Below, piece by piece: positions 7,113 to 14,324 of a stretch of 64,000 nucleotides of DNA. Position 1 is the first letter of the stretch; each line of letters opens with the position of its first letter. Origin of the DNA: a virus; the IMG/VR virus record IMGVR_UViG_3300027971_000039, positions 1-64,000 of that record. One strand, written 5' to 3'. The position numbers and the translations under genes were made by a program. The notes beneath the pieces are model-generated. The model was not told where the DNA came from, made no database searches, and saw only the letters and a program-made list of their open reading frames with translations.

Positions 7113-7533
7113 CAGCATAGCTTGCGGCCAACAATACGAACAAAACAATTTTAAAATCAACGCTGATTTTCAAAATTACGTTGATTTATTTGAAGAAAAA
7201 ATAAAACAAAAAGTCAAAATTGATATTGATTATAATAAATTAGAATACCCAATTGTTGGTGTTTGTATAACTTATACAAACGGCTACAAAGAAATACAAA
7301 TAGACAGTGACTCTTGGGTTGAATATGATGAAAATTATAGAGAAGAATTGATTTTTCATGAATTAGGGCATTGTGTTTTAGGCAGAGATCATGATAATTC
7401 TATTATAGAAGGTTACAGAGTACCAAAAAGTATAATGTACCCATACATTTTTGGTTATGCTTATAATAAATATAAAGTTTATTATTTAGAAGAACTTAAA
7501 AATGAAGAAACAGACTGGACAACATATTTTTAA
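7012..7533 (+). CDS. zincin-like metallopeptidase lipoprotein
   Basis: Start GTG 7012 is chosen because GGAGG lies 9 nt upstream (6998-7002). The N-terminus has a basic stretch, a hydrophobic core and the lipobox S-I-A-C, so the protein is probably lipid-anchored. The catalytic site is H-E-L-G-H-C-V-L-G-R-D-H (about 118-129), an extended HExxHxxGxxH-type zinc motif with Asp near the third ligand, and S-I-M-Y-P about 18 residues later fits a metzincin Met-turn. The family (M10/M57-like) cleaves proteins. A host-envelope target is inferred. The 101-nt overlap with the upstream gene is unusually long. Confidence 0.65.
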   Translation: MPSPKQTKNTWKNWINIYTNNLLNSSLIFFLLSNSIACGQQYEQNNFKINADFQNYVDLFEEKIKQKVKIDIDYNKLEYPIVGVCITYTNGYKEIQIDSDSWVEYDENYREELIFHELGHCVLGRDHDNSIIEGYRVPKSIMYPYIFGYAYNKYKVYYLEELKNEETDWTTYF

Positions 7534-7546
7534 TGGAGTATTCTTT

Positions 7547-7714
7547 ATGAGTAATAAATTAAACACAGGTGGCGTTAGTTTTGAATCAAGTCGAAATGCT
7601 TACAGAGGAACGGTAACAATTAACCGAGTCCGATTGAAAACAAAACGTTATTCAACTCGACTTGGTGCTAAACGTGCTTTAAATAAACTCATTAGAGAAA
7701 TGACCAATAACTAA
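7547..7714 (+). CDS. AP2-like/Arm DNA-binding domain protein (55 aa)
   Basis: ATG 7547 has GGAG upstream. The pattern is three short strands (Y-R-G-T-V-T-I, R-L-K-T-K-R-Y-S-T) and a helix (R-L-G-A-K-R-A-L-N-K-L), as in AP2 domains and integrase Arm domains; the surface is very basic. It probably binds DNA. No catalytic domain is attached. Confidence 0.55.
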   Translation: MSNKLNTGGVSFESSRNAYRGTVTINRVRLKTKRYSTRLGAKRALNKLIREMTNN

Positions 7715-7755
7715 AAGTAAGTGTGTGGGTTATCCTCCTTTCCCATACACAAACA

Positions 7756-7807
7756 GGGCACCAGTGCTGAACACCTGCACACCCCTCCATCACTGGTGTC
7801 CTTTTTT
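7756..7807 (+). terminator. intrinsic terminator with 11-bp stem
   Basis: GGGCACCAGTG (7756-7766) pairs with CACTGGTGTCC (7791-7801) with one G.U, followed by TTTTTT. A second hairpin (GTGTGTGGG with CCCATACAC, about 7721-7750) precedes it. The stretch is far more GC-rich than its surroundings. Confidence 0.75.
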
Positions 7808-7815
7808 ATTTTATT

Positions 7816-8010
7816 ATGAAAATATCAATTGGAAGTAAAAGTCAAAAAAAAGACATCATCAAAATAATTCAACTAAATATTCAAAATGGATATAATATAT
7901 ATTCAGATCAAAATGAATATTATGTTGACGTATTAACAGATGGTTTAACGTATAGAGCACCAGACGCAATTTTTTTATCTATTGATGAATCTGTAAAAAA
8001 GGTTAATTAA
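7816..8010 (+). CDS. hypothetical protein (64 aa)
   Basis: Starts 8 nt after a terminator and lacks a Shine-Dalgarno site, so translation may be weak. Beta/alpha pattern without a recognised domain. Confidence 0.4.
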   Translation: MKISIGSKSQKKDIIKIIQLNIQNGYNIYSDQNEYYVDVLTDGLTYRAPDAIFLSIDESVKKVN

Positions 8011-8011
8011 T

Positions 8012-8212
8012 ATGTTTAAACAAGGCAATGTTTATAAGCACATAAATTGTCTTGATATTTGTTTTCGTGTTGATTCTATTCTTGAAAAAGATAATGGTGA
8101 TATTGAACTAATTGGTTTGTGGTTAAATCAACATTATGATATGATACCAATATGTGAAGATCATATCTTAATTGAAAAAGATAAAATTAAAAAATGGAAA
8201 CAATTATTATAA
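8012..8212 (+). CDS. hypothetical protein (66 aa)
   Basis: Beta-rich protein with a G-x-W motif (L-I-G-L-W-L) typical of small phage SH3-like beta-barrel proteins; this fold call is inference. Follows the previous gene by one base. Confidence 0.45.
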   Translation: MFKQGNVYKHINCLDICFRVDSILEKDNGDIELIGLWLNQHYDMIPICEDHILIEKDKIKKWKQLL

Positions 8213-8239
8213 AATAAACACCAATTAAAAGGAGACAAC

Positions 8240-10129
8240 ATGAGCAAAACACCTTGGGGAGAATTGGGTTACATCACATATAAAAGAACATATGCTAGAA
8301 GAATCAAAGAGAATTCGGAACAAACGGAAGAGTTTGAACAAACGGTTGACCGTGTTATTAAATCGACAAAAAATCAACTCAAAGTGGGCTTCACTGAACA
8401 AGAAGAGTCTCGCCTCAAAGAAATCCTTATTAGTTTAAAGGGTAGTGTTGCTGGGCGATTCTTATGGCAACTAGGAACTAAAACAGTAGATAAACTAGGT
8501 TTAGCCTCACTTCAAAACTGTGCAGTTACTTTGGTGAACGAACCCATTCGCCCCTTTACTTGGGCAATGGATATGCTCATGCTTGGCAGCGGAGTTGGAT
8601 ATAACATTCAACGTGAATATGTATATGAGCTACCCAAAGTACAAAAAGCAAAAATAATTAGACAAGATTCAAAAGACGCTGATTTTATTGTTCCAGATAC
8701 AAGGGAAGGTTGGGTTGAACTTCTTGAACGAACTCTTAGAGCACATTTCGTTACTGGTAGAGGATTTACTTTCTCGACTATTTGCATCAGAGGAAAAGGA
8801 ACAGCAATCAAAGGATTCGGAGGAGTAGCATCTGGCGCAGAAGAATTGTGCTGGGGAATTGAACAGATCAATAGAATCTTAAATGATCGTTCAAATAAAA
8901 AAGTAAGACCTATTGATTGCCTTGATATAATGAACATCATCGGCTACATAGTTGTCGCTGGTAACGTTCGACGCTCTGCACAAATCGCAATTGGTGACAT
9001 GGACGACCTACAGTTCCTAAATGCAAAACGTTGGGATTTAGGCAACGTTCCAAACTGGAGAGCAATGTCAAACAATTCCGTTGTTTGTAATGACATGGCT
9101 CTTCTTCCTGAACAGTTTTGGCAAGGATACATGGGCAACGGCGAACCATATGGATTAATCAACCTGGGCCTCGCTAGGTCTATTGGTAGGGTGGGAGAAA
9201 CACAATACCCAGACCCAGATGTTATTGGATTTAATCCATGTGCTGAACAATCATTAGCAGATAAAGAAACCTGTTGCCTAGCTGAAATCTTTCTCCCTAA
9301 TATTGAATCAGAAGATGAGTTATTTGAAGTTGCAACATATCTTTATCGTATCAATAAACATTCATTATCACTTCCTTGCCATCACCCAGAAACACAAGAT
9401 ATTGTGAATTACAATATGAGGATGGGTATTGGTATAACTGGCTACCTCCAAGCGACAAAAGAGCAAAGAAGCTGGTTACCAAATGTCTATAAAGCCCTGC
9501 GAAAGTATGATAAAGATTATAGTGAACACAATGGGTTTAATCCATCTATTAAACTTACAACAGTAAAACCAAGCGGAACTCTTTCATTACTTGCTGGTGT
9601 AACACCAGGCGTTCATCCTGGTTATTCACAGTATTACATTAGGAGAATACGCATTGCTTCAACATCTCCTCTTGTAAATGTATGTAGGAAAAATGGATAT
9701 GAAGTCGAATTCCAACGTAATTTTGATGGTACTCTTGATAACAATACTGTGGTTGTATCTTTCCCTTGCTCTTTTCCTGCCGGAACAACTTTAGCAAAAG
9801 ATGTAACGGCAATTGATCAACTCAATTTTGTAAAAGAATTACAAACAAATTGGAGCGACAATTCGGTAAGTTGTACCGTTTATTATCGAAAAGAAGAACT
9901 GCCAGAAATTAAACAATGGTTAAATCAAAATTATAATACGTGTGTTAAAACCGTTAGTTTTCTTCTTCACAATGAACATGGATTTGACCAAGCACCCCTT
10001 GAAGAAATAACTAAAGACATGTATGATAAAATTGTATCTAATGTGACACCAATCACATCTTGTGAAATAAAAGAAACCGATATTCAGGACTCCTTCGAGT
10101 GCATCGGAGGAGCGTGCCCAATCAAATGA
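8240..10129 (+). CDS. nrdJ: class II (B12-dependent) ribonucleotide reductase
   Basis: 629 residues, a compact monomeric form related to Lactobacillus-type ribonucleoside-triphosphate reductase. It makes deoxyribonucleotides from ribonucleotides using adenosylcobalamin, needing neither oxygen nor a second subunit. Seen: Cys94 in L-Q-N-C-A, N-P-C-A-E with the probable thiyl Cys334, the P-S-G-T-L-S loop (about 454), and the redox pair Cys621/Cys626 in the tail C-I-G-G-A-C-P-I-K. The start has a strong AAAAGGAG site in the same context as that of the dUTPase gene (28404). No reductant gene is next to it. Confidence 0.93.
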   Translation: MSKTPWGELGYITYKRTYARRIKENSEQTEEFEQTVDRVIKSTKNQLKVGFTEQEESRLKEILISLKGSVAGRFLWQLGTKTVDKLGLASLQNCAVTLVNEPIRPFTWAMDMLMLGSGVGYNIQREYVYELPKVQKAKIIRQDSKDADFIVPDTREGWVELLERTLRAHFVTGRGFTFSTICIRGKGTAIKGFGGVASGAEELCWGIEQINRILNDRSNKKVRPIDCLDIMNIIGYIVVAGNVRRSAQIAIGDMDDLQFLNAKRWDLGNVPNWRAMSNNSVVCNDMALLPEQFWQGYMGNGEPYGLINLGLARSIGRVGETQYPDPDVIGFNPCAEQSLADKETCCLAEIFLPNIESEDELFEVATYLYRINKHSLSLPCHHPETQDIVNYNMRMGIGITGYLQATKEQRSWLPNVYKALRKYDKDYSEHNGFNPSIKLTTVKPSGTLSLLAGVTPGVHPGYSQYYIRRIRIASTSPLVNVCRKNGYEVEFQRNFDGTLDNNTVVVSFPCSFPAGTTLAKDVTAIDQLNFVKELQTNWSDNSVSCTVYYRKEELPEIKQWLNQNYNTCVKTVSFLLHNEHGFDQAPLEEITKDMYDKIVSNVTPITSCEIKETDIQDSFECIGGACPIK

Positions 10130-10401
10130 GTTACGATGATTTTTTTTATACACCAAACAGATCAACAACTGCACCAATACCCGGTGTATATAGGTACGAA
10201 TTAATTCCAGCAGAAACCCCAGTTGATTACTATATAGATCTATTTTACGTTTTTGGTCAAGGTTCTGATGAAGAAGTTCTAGAAGCAATGGAAGATACTG
10301 TCTATCTAAAAACAGGCGAATGGTTGACAATTAACACAGACGGTAATATAGAAGTTCAAAAAAAAGAAAGGCACTTAAAATTAGTGGTGACAAATGGATA
10401 A
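10126..10401 (+). CDS. hypothetical protein downstream of RNR (91 aa)
   Basis: ATG 10126 overlaps the RNR stop as ATGA, so translation is coupled to it. Acidic, Tyr-rich N-terminus, beta-like C-terminus. No family recognised, and position alone does not prove a nucleotide role. Confidence 0.5.
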   Translation: MSYDDFFYTPNRSTTAPIPGVYRYELIPAETPVDYYIDLFYVFGQGSDEEVLEAMEDTVYLKTGEWLTINTDGNIEVQKKERHLKLVVTNG

Positions 10402-10618
10402 ATTACAAAAGTATAAAAACTTATACCCAACAAAAGATGGCTTAGATAACTTAGTTTTACACGAATCAGGTAAAGTAAGTATCCCAAAATGGTTAATTCA
10501 TTTATTATTGAATGAATCTGGAATAAAATCCAGGAAGAAAAGAATTTTAAAAAAGGTTTTAAAAAGACAACTACAAAAACTTTTAGAACGTTATGTTGAA
10601 GAAAACACCAACACATAA
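10394..10618 (+). CDS. basic helical hypothetical protein (74 aa)
   Basis: Very Lys/Arg-rich helices (KSRKKRILKKVLKRQ), consistent with nucleic-acid binding. Overlaps both neighbours. Not recognised. Confidence 0.5.
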   Translation: MDKLQKYKNLYPTKDGLDNLVLHESGKVSIPKWLIHLLLNESGIKSRKKRILKKVLKRQLQKLLERYVEENTNT

Positions 10619-10916
10619 TTTTGAAATTAAAACATCGGATGGTACATACGTTGTTACAGTTGGTTTATCTTCTAACTTAGAAGATAAAAGAATAAATGCT
10701 CTATATAGTAACGGGACAATAACGACCTGGATATCTAATTTTTGGTGGGACATTCCAGAAGACGAAAAAGATGAAAATGCAAACAAAGATGCGGAACCAC
10801 CTAAACCCAAACATTGTTGGCATGAGTGGAAAGAATACATCGGGTTCACGGAAAGATATTGGTACTGCCAAAAATGTGATGCAAAATCCACGGAGAATCC
10901 AAACAAATGTTTTTAA
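10593..10916 (+). CDS. phage zinc-binding protein with C-W-H-E-W motif
   Basis: 107 residues. The C-terminus has H-C-W-H-E-W-x-E-Y-x-G-F-T-E-R-Y-W-Y-C-x-K-C-D, a motif common in phage proteins of unknown function; its Cys and His residues would bind zinc. The first 20 residues overlap the previous gene. An acidic linker (DEKDENANKD) separates the two halves. Confidence 0.6.
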   Translation: MLKKTPTHNFEIKTSDGTYVVTVGLSSNLEDKRINALYSNGTITTWISNFWWDIPEDEKDENANKDAEPPKPKHCWHEWKEYIGFTERYWYCQKCDAKSTENPNKCF

Positions 10917-11215
10917 AGCTAACAGTGCGTTACACAGGTGAAAAAATTACAGTAAATATATCACAGATTGTATGTTACGAATCCCTTATTGAACCCGATC
11001 AGAATTCAGATAACTATGTTTGTGTTGGTTCTTTTCTAACAACAACACAAGACACGATAAGTTTAAAAGAAACCCCGGAAGAAATTGATAGACTTCTTTT
11101 AAGTTCCTATGTTACGATTAAAGAGGCATATGAAAATAGAACTTCAAAAGTACCACAACATCCGACCAACAGTGAAGTCAATGATTCAGAACAACTTCAA
11201 TCGGGATCACGTTGA
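10907..11215 (+). CDS. hypothetical protein, FlbD-like N-terminus (102 aa)
   Basis: The first 70 residues read as small beta-sheet strands (L-K-L-T-V, G-E-K-I-T-V-N-I-S-Q-I), resembling short FlbD-type proteins seen in phages; the tail is polar. The resemblance is weak and the function unknown. Confidence 0.45.
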   Translation: MFLKLTVRYTGEKITVNISQIVCYESLIEPDQNSDNYVCVGSFLTTTQDTISLKETPEEIDRLLLSSYVTIKEAYENRTSKVPQHPTNSEVNDSEQLQSGSR

Positions 11216-11390
11216 TCTAGTTGCAAATATGGCAGTTGCCTGTAATTGCCCAGTAATTGTTTGTTGTTATTATTACGCAGAGTCATTGGGTTATATGCCA
11301 GAAGAAACAAAAAAACAAATAGATAATCTTATGAACTTCTATAAATATGATACCATTGAAGGTGTAGACTTTTTAAAGGAGTGGAAATGA
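11181..11390 (+). CDS. hypothetical protein (69 aa)
   Basis: ATG 11181 is preferred over an upstream TTG that would overlap the previous gene by over 100 nt. Cys-rich helix (A-C-N-C-P-V-I-V-C-C) followed by a soluble helical tail. No family recognised. Confidence 0.45.
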   Translation: MIQNNFNRDHVDLVANMAVACNCPVIVCCYYYAESLGYMPEETKKQIDNLMNFYKYDTIEGVDFLKEWK

Positions 11391-11608
11391 AGGAAATATA
11401 TCTTGTTGTTAGATGTGACAAGTTTGGCCAAGATTATTTTGACATTCCAATCACAGCGCATTTTTCTATGCAAAGCGCAATGAATCAAGTAAATGAAAAG
11501 AAAGAAATGGATAAATTACTTTATATCAATAATTCAGAATATAAAGTCGTAAACATACCAGTCGTTGAATCATTAACAAATTTACAACAAAAACTAAACT
11601 TTGTATGA
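11387..11608 (+). CDS. hypothetical protein (73 aa)
   Basis: AAGGAG lies 7 nt before ATG 11387, which overlaps the previous stop. Beta-alpha-beta pattern (E-I-Y-L-V-V-R ... F-S-M-Q-S-A). Similar small proteins occur in other phages; the role is unknown. Confidence 0.5.
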   Translation: MKEIYLVVRCDKFGQDYFDIPITAHFSMQSAMNQVNEKKEMDKLLYINNSEYKVVNIPVVESLTNLQQKLNFV

Positions 11609-11892
11609 AGAAAAAAGAATTTAGTTTTGAAACAAATGACGGAACTACTACAGTAGCAAGTCCTGAATATCGAATAGACCTTTATAGCAAACACGTACAA
11701 CAATCTTTAGTAGAACATCCAGATCATTATAACAAAGGTATTGAATGTTGGGATTACATTGTATCTCACAATATGGGATTCCTTGAAGGCAACATCATTA
11801 AGTACATCACAAGATATAAACTTAAAAATGGTAGGGCTGATCTCTTGAAAGCTAAAGAGTATCTTGATAAGCTATTGGAAGAAGTTAAATAA
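11605..11892 (+). CDS. DUF3310 protein (T7 gp1.7-like)
   Basis: 95 residues. The DUF3310 signature fills residues 34-95: H-P-D-H-Y-N-K-G-I-E-C-W-D-Y, then G-N-I-I-K-Y-I-T-R-Y-K, then A-x-x-Y-L-D-K-L. T7 gp1.7, a relative, is a nucleotide (dGMP/dTMP) kinase, so a role in nucleotide metabolism is possible but not shown here. Start coupled by ATGA. Confidence 0.8.
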   Translation: MKKKEFSFETNDGTTTVASPEYRIDLYSKHVQQSLVEHPDHYNKGIECWDYIVSHNMGFLEGNIIKYITRYKLKNGRADLLKAKEYLDKLLEEVK

Positions 11893-11910
11893 AAGGAGTA
11901 TTAATAATAA

Positions 11911-12177
11911 ATGAAAAAAATTGTAAATGTTCAAGAAGTTGAAGGTGAAGGATTGGTTGGATTACTTGGTGAACGTGTTGAATTGTTTTGTATGAATTAC
12001 ATTTACACAGGCACACTAACTGGCGTAAATACCAATGATGTTCTTCTTGAAGACGCTGCTATTGTTTATGAGACAGGACCATTTGATGATCCTAAATATA
12101 AGGATGCGCAAAAAGTTGGTAATCTTTATGTAAGATCTAATTCTATTGAATCATATAGGAAGACAAATAAACGATGA
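11911..12177 (+). CDS. Sm-like small beta-barrel protein
   Basis: 88 residues with the Sm-like pattern V-E-L-F-C-x-N-Y-I-Y-T-G-T-L-T-G-V, a turn, then L-E-D-A-A-I-V-Y-E-T-G. Phage proteins of this pattern are conserved and, from memory, often precede genes for low-complexity Gly/Ser dipeptide-repeat proteins, exactly as here. The fold suggests RNA binding like Hfq/LSm (inference). AAAGGAG supports the start, and the stop overlaps the next ATG. Confidence 0.65.
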   Translation: MKKIVNVQEVEGEGLVGLLGERVELFCMNYIYTGTLTGVNTNDVLLEDAAIVYETGPFDDPKYKDAQKVGNLYVRSNSIESYRKTNKR

Positions 12178-12238
12178 ATATTCGTAGTTTAAAACAAAAA
12201 TGGTCTTGGTCTGGGTCTGGGTTTAGGTCTAAGTCTGG
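12170..12238 (+). repeat. 69-bp direct repeat, copy 1
   Basis: Identical to 12411-12479 over 69 bp. It starts 4 bp before the ATG of the dipeptide-repeat gene and covers the first 21 codons. The 241-bp spacing points to a tandem duplication. Confidence 0.85.
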
Positions 12239-12404
12239 ATCTAAGTCTGGGTCTGGATCTGGATCTAGGTCTGGATCTGGATCTGGGCCTGGGTTTTGGT
12301 CTTTGTCTGAATCTAGGTCTGGGTTTTGGTCTTGGTCTAGGTCTACGTCTGGGTTTAGGTCTTGGTCTTGGTCTTCGTCTAAGATTAGGTCTTGGTCTTG
12401 GTAG
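12174..12404 (+). CDS. low-complexity Ser-X dipeptide-repeat protein (76 aa)
   Basis: After MNIRSLKQK every second residue is Ser, with Trp, Gly, Arg, Lys or Phe between, ending R-S-W-S-W. The DNA is a degenerate hexamer array of T-C-T-N-N-N. ATG overlaps the stop of the Sm-like gene, so it is probably translated. Its first 69 bp recur at 12411. Function unknown; a DNA-level role of the array is also possible. Confidence 0.5.
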   Translation: MNIRSLKQKWSWSGSGFRSKSGSKSGSGSGSRSGSGSGPGFWSLSESRSGFWSWSRSTSGFRSWSWSSSKIRSWSW

Positions 12405-12410
12405 GTTAAT

Positions 12411-12479
12411 AACGATGAATATTCGTAGTTTAAAACAAAAATGGTCTTGGTCTGGGTCTGGGTTTAGGTCTAAGTCTGG
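12411..12479 (+). repeat. 69-bp direct repeat, copy 2
   Basis: Second copy of the 5' end of the dipeptide-repeat gene, followed by a shorter run of the same hexamers. Confidence 0.85.
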
Positions 12480-12519
12480 GTCTAAGTCTAGATCTAAGTC
12501 TGGGTTTATGTCTAGATAA
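12415..12519 (+). CDS. truncated duplicate of the dipeptide-repeat protein (34 aa)
   Basis: Starts with the same 22 residues as the gene at 12174 (MNIRSLKQKW, then S-X repeats) and stops after 34 residues. No ribosome binding site independent of the duplicated leader is visible. It may be a decaying copy. Confidence 0.35.
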   Translation: MNIRSLKQKWSWSGSGFRSKSGSKSRSKSGFMSR

Positions 12520-12710
12520 GTTAATTGGGACGGCGTGGGAAGCTAGGGCTTGGGGCAGCAGCCAAGTGTAAACATCAGTTGAAACCCCTTGGAGACACGC
12601 AGTCACGTACTTAAGAGCGTTATGTACGAGCAACAATAAGACACTCCTTATTGTTTGGCAGGAGTCGCGCCCTGCTCCCAATTTTATCCAATATGTTAAA
12701 GAAAGGTTAA
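12519..12710 (+). ncRNA. structured RNA-like element, copy A
   Basis: First of two tandem elements with identical ends and different middles. AATTGGGA (12523-12530) pairs with TCCCAATT (12676-12683). Directly inside the 3' strand is a hairpin GCAGG/CCTGC (12658-12675), the layout of a tRNA acceptor stem plus T arm. GCGTG (12533-12537) can pair with CACGC (12596-12600). AACAATAAG/CTTATTGTT and CGTAC/GTACG hairpins fill the middle. No reading frame is conserved between the copies. I recognise no RNA family. Confidence 0.55.
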
Positions 12711-12713
12711 GTG

Positions 12714-12920
12714 AGTTAATTGGGACGGCGTGGGAAGCTGTGAGGGGGTTGAGCGTAATGGCTCGGATACCGCGAAAGTGGAGTGTTACTCACTAGAGAC
12801 ACGCAAGACACAGAAGCTGCATTGAATGTACTGTTGAAATACCCACGTTAGGGGCTGCTCAATGCTGGCAGGGGTCGCACCCTGCTCCCAATTTTATCCA
12901 ATATGTTAAAGAAAGTTTAA
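12714..12920 (+). ncRNA. structured RNA-like element, copy B
   Basis: Second copy. The first 26 bases match copy A exactly and the last 54 nearly so, including GCAGG..CCTGC (12868-12885) and the closing stem AATTGGGA (12718-12725) with TCCCAATT (12886-12893). GCGTG (12728-12732) with CACGC (12800-12804) is kept, while the other middle hairpins differ (for example GAGC/GCTC). Conserved ends with a variable middle argue for an RNA scaffold, not a gene. Confidence 0.55.
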
Positions 12921-12939
12921 CTTACTGACTAGGAGTGTT

Positions 12940-13149
12940 ATGACATTACCAGATGAAAGAACTAGAGCAATCGTAAACGCTAGAAACTTTCTTTATGATT
13001 TAACCGATCCAAAGAAAACTCCTCGTGTACCCAAAATAGTTAGGGAAAGAGCGCGTCGTATTCTTAAACATTATCCTTGGAACTTGCATTTGGCGATTGC
13101 CGCTGCTGTTATGCCCGATGTGTGGGGTAAACCTGAAAATGGAAAATAA
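12940..13149 (+). CDS. BPSL0761-like small conserved protein (69 aa)
   Basis: Starts M-T-L-P-D-E-R-T-R-A and contains R-x-F-L-Y-D-L, T-P-R-V-P-K-x-V-R-E-R-A-R and L-K-H-Y-P, the pattern of the short BPSL0761-type proteins of bacteria and phages. AGGAG lies 8 nt before ATG. Helical and basic. Function unknown; it often sits among phage replication or regulation genes. Confidence 0.6.
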   Translation: MTLPDERTRAIVNARNFLYDLTDPKKTPRVPKIVRERARRILKHYPWNLHLAIAAAVMPDVWGKPENGK

Positions 13150-13155
13150 CTAATA

Positions 13156-13234
13156 TGGCCCATATCTCCTTCGGCTTATATCCGATAGAAAGAGTAGCGG
13201 TGACACGTGGGTTCAAATCCCACTGCGCCGACCA
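13156..13234 (+). tRNA. tRNA-like element or tRNA remnant (no anticodon assigned)
   Basis: A good tRNA 3' half is seen: T arm GTGGG/CCCAC with loop TTCAAAT (13207-13223), then TGCGCCG, A and an encoded CCA (13232-13234). The 5' segment TGGCCCA (13156-13162) pairs with TGCGCCG with one C-C mismatch and one U.G, and the length is tRNA-like. No proper D arm or anticodon stem can be drawn. It may be a decayed tRNA, a tRNA mimic or a former attachment site. Confidence 0.4.
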
Positions 13235-13240
13235 TTAACT

Positions 13241-14218
13241 ATGAAAAGAAAACTTAAACCAATAAAACAAATCGACATGGCCTGGGGTAGCCCAGCTTTT
13301 CTTTCGCCATATTGGGAAATCAATAAGATCAATGTCGATCACGTAAAAAAGAAAAAAAGCTATTCAATCGGCTCCCGTGCAAAACTTCGGAATAGAATAA
13401 AAGGGTTACATAAAAAAATAGGAAACGCTGAAACAAAAAATAAACATATTGTTGTTGCAGCTGGTGCAACGCAAATTGTATTAGGATTGATGCACGTACT
13501 TCGAGAACAAAATCCGAAAATCAAATCAGCTTGGGCTAAACCACCACACTTCTCCAGATTTCCCAAACTAGCGGACTTTGCAAAGCTAGATTGGTTTAAT
13601 ACAGAAGTAGCTATTACAATCACCAGTAACCCAAACAATCCAGATAATAGTATCTCAGATGAAACAGGATCAACCATTCTGGATCTATGTTATAATTGGC
13701 CACAATATACAGATCAAGTTAAAAAGTATGATCACCCAGTAATGGTATTTTCTTTAAGTAAAGCAACTGGTCACGCAAGCACACGCATAGGCTGGGCTAT
13801 CCTAAAAGATAAAGAATTAGCAAAAGCACTGGAAACTTATATCGAAATAAGTACGGGTGGATTATCAATCGACGCGCAAATCCGTGCTGAAAAAGTAATT
13901 GAACACCAGTTATCCACAGATTATACAGTATTTGATTATGGAAAACATGTTTTAAATGAACGTTGGAAAATCATAAATAAATTAGTAGAAGAAAATAAAC
14001 TTTATTTTACAGTCATGAATTCATCTGGAATGTTTCTTTGGGCCAACGGACTGTGCCCGCCCCACATATCCAAGATAAAAGGATCGGATTTAAAAGCAAC
14101 TGATGAATTCTTTAGATTAAATGTTGGATGTGGGCAAGGTGATTTTGATAACTTCTTACAAACAATATGCAAAGGAATTGACACAAGCCACCTGTATAAG
14201 ATAAAAGTATATTACTAG
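13241..14218 (+). CDS. PLP-dependent aminotransferase of the alliinase/TAA1 family
   Basis: 325 residues. The order of motifs matches plant tryptophan aminotransferase (TAA1) and alliinase C-terminal domains: G-S-P-x-F-x-x-Y-W (16-25), G-N-A-x-T-x-x-x-x-I-V-V (61-72), G-A-T-Q (75-78), S-N-P-N-N-P-D (129-135), D-L-C-Y-N-W-P-Q-Y-T (148-157), and the PLP lysine K174 in S-L-S-K-A-T-G-H-A-S-T-R-I-G-W-A. Such enzymes move the amino group of an aromatic or other amino acid to a 2-oxo acid. The gene begins 6 nt after the tRNA-like CCA without a clear ribosome binding site; ATG 13277 is an alternative start. The substrate in a phage is unknown. Confidence 0.8.
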   Translation: MKRKLKPIKQIDMAWGSPAFLSPYWEINKINVDHVKKKKSYSIGSRAKLRNRIKGLHKKIGNAETKNKHIVVAAGATQIVLGLMHVLREQNPKIKSAWAKPPHFSRFPKLADFAKLDWFNTEVAITITSNPNNPDNSISDETGSTILDLCYNWPQYTDQVKKYDHPVMVFSLSKATGHASTRIGWAILKDKELAKALETYIEISTGGLSIDAQIRAEKVIEHQLSTDYTVFDYGKHVLNERWKIINKLVEENKLYFTVMNSSGMFLWANGLCPPHISKIKGSDLKATDEFFRLNVGCGQGDFDNFLQTICKGIDTSHLYKIKVYY

Positions 14219-14324
14219 CCAATGGTTACACCCAGGAACTTATGGTCAGCCCAAAGAGAAGGTCCCATTGGTGAAAGGTTGCAGGCGCGTGTACCTTGGT
14301 TGATAAAAAAACGGGCGCACATTC

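Noticed and set aside
12190-12404. Hexamer array as a CRISPR array
   Set aside because: The repeats are contiguous 6-bp units with codon-scale variation and no unique spacers, and no cas genes are present; the Cas4-like nuclease at 14793 stands alone.
12430-12681. Minus-strand frame with Arg-Pro/Leu-Arg repeats
   Set aside because: It is the antisense of the hexamer array and of the RNA-like element; no ribosome binding site and runs against the local gene direction.
12519-12920. Cobalamin riboswitch linked to the B12-dependent reductase
   Set aside because: GGGAA and GGGGCAGC pieces exist, but the order and B12 box are missing, and the elements are 2 kb downstream of the reductase gene.
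13156-13234. Functional tRNA
   Set aside because: No D arm or anticodon stem fits the spacing; only the 3' half and acceptor pairing are convincing, so it is listed as tRNA-like.
13207-13234. Integration site (attP) for a tRNA gene
   Set aside because: No integrase or excisionase is visible in the window; kept only as a possible past event.
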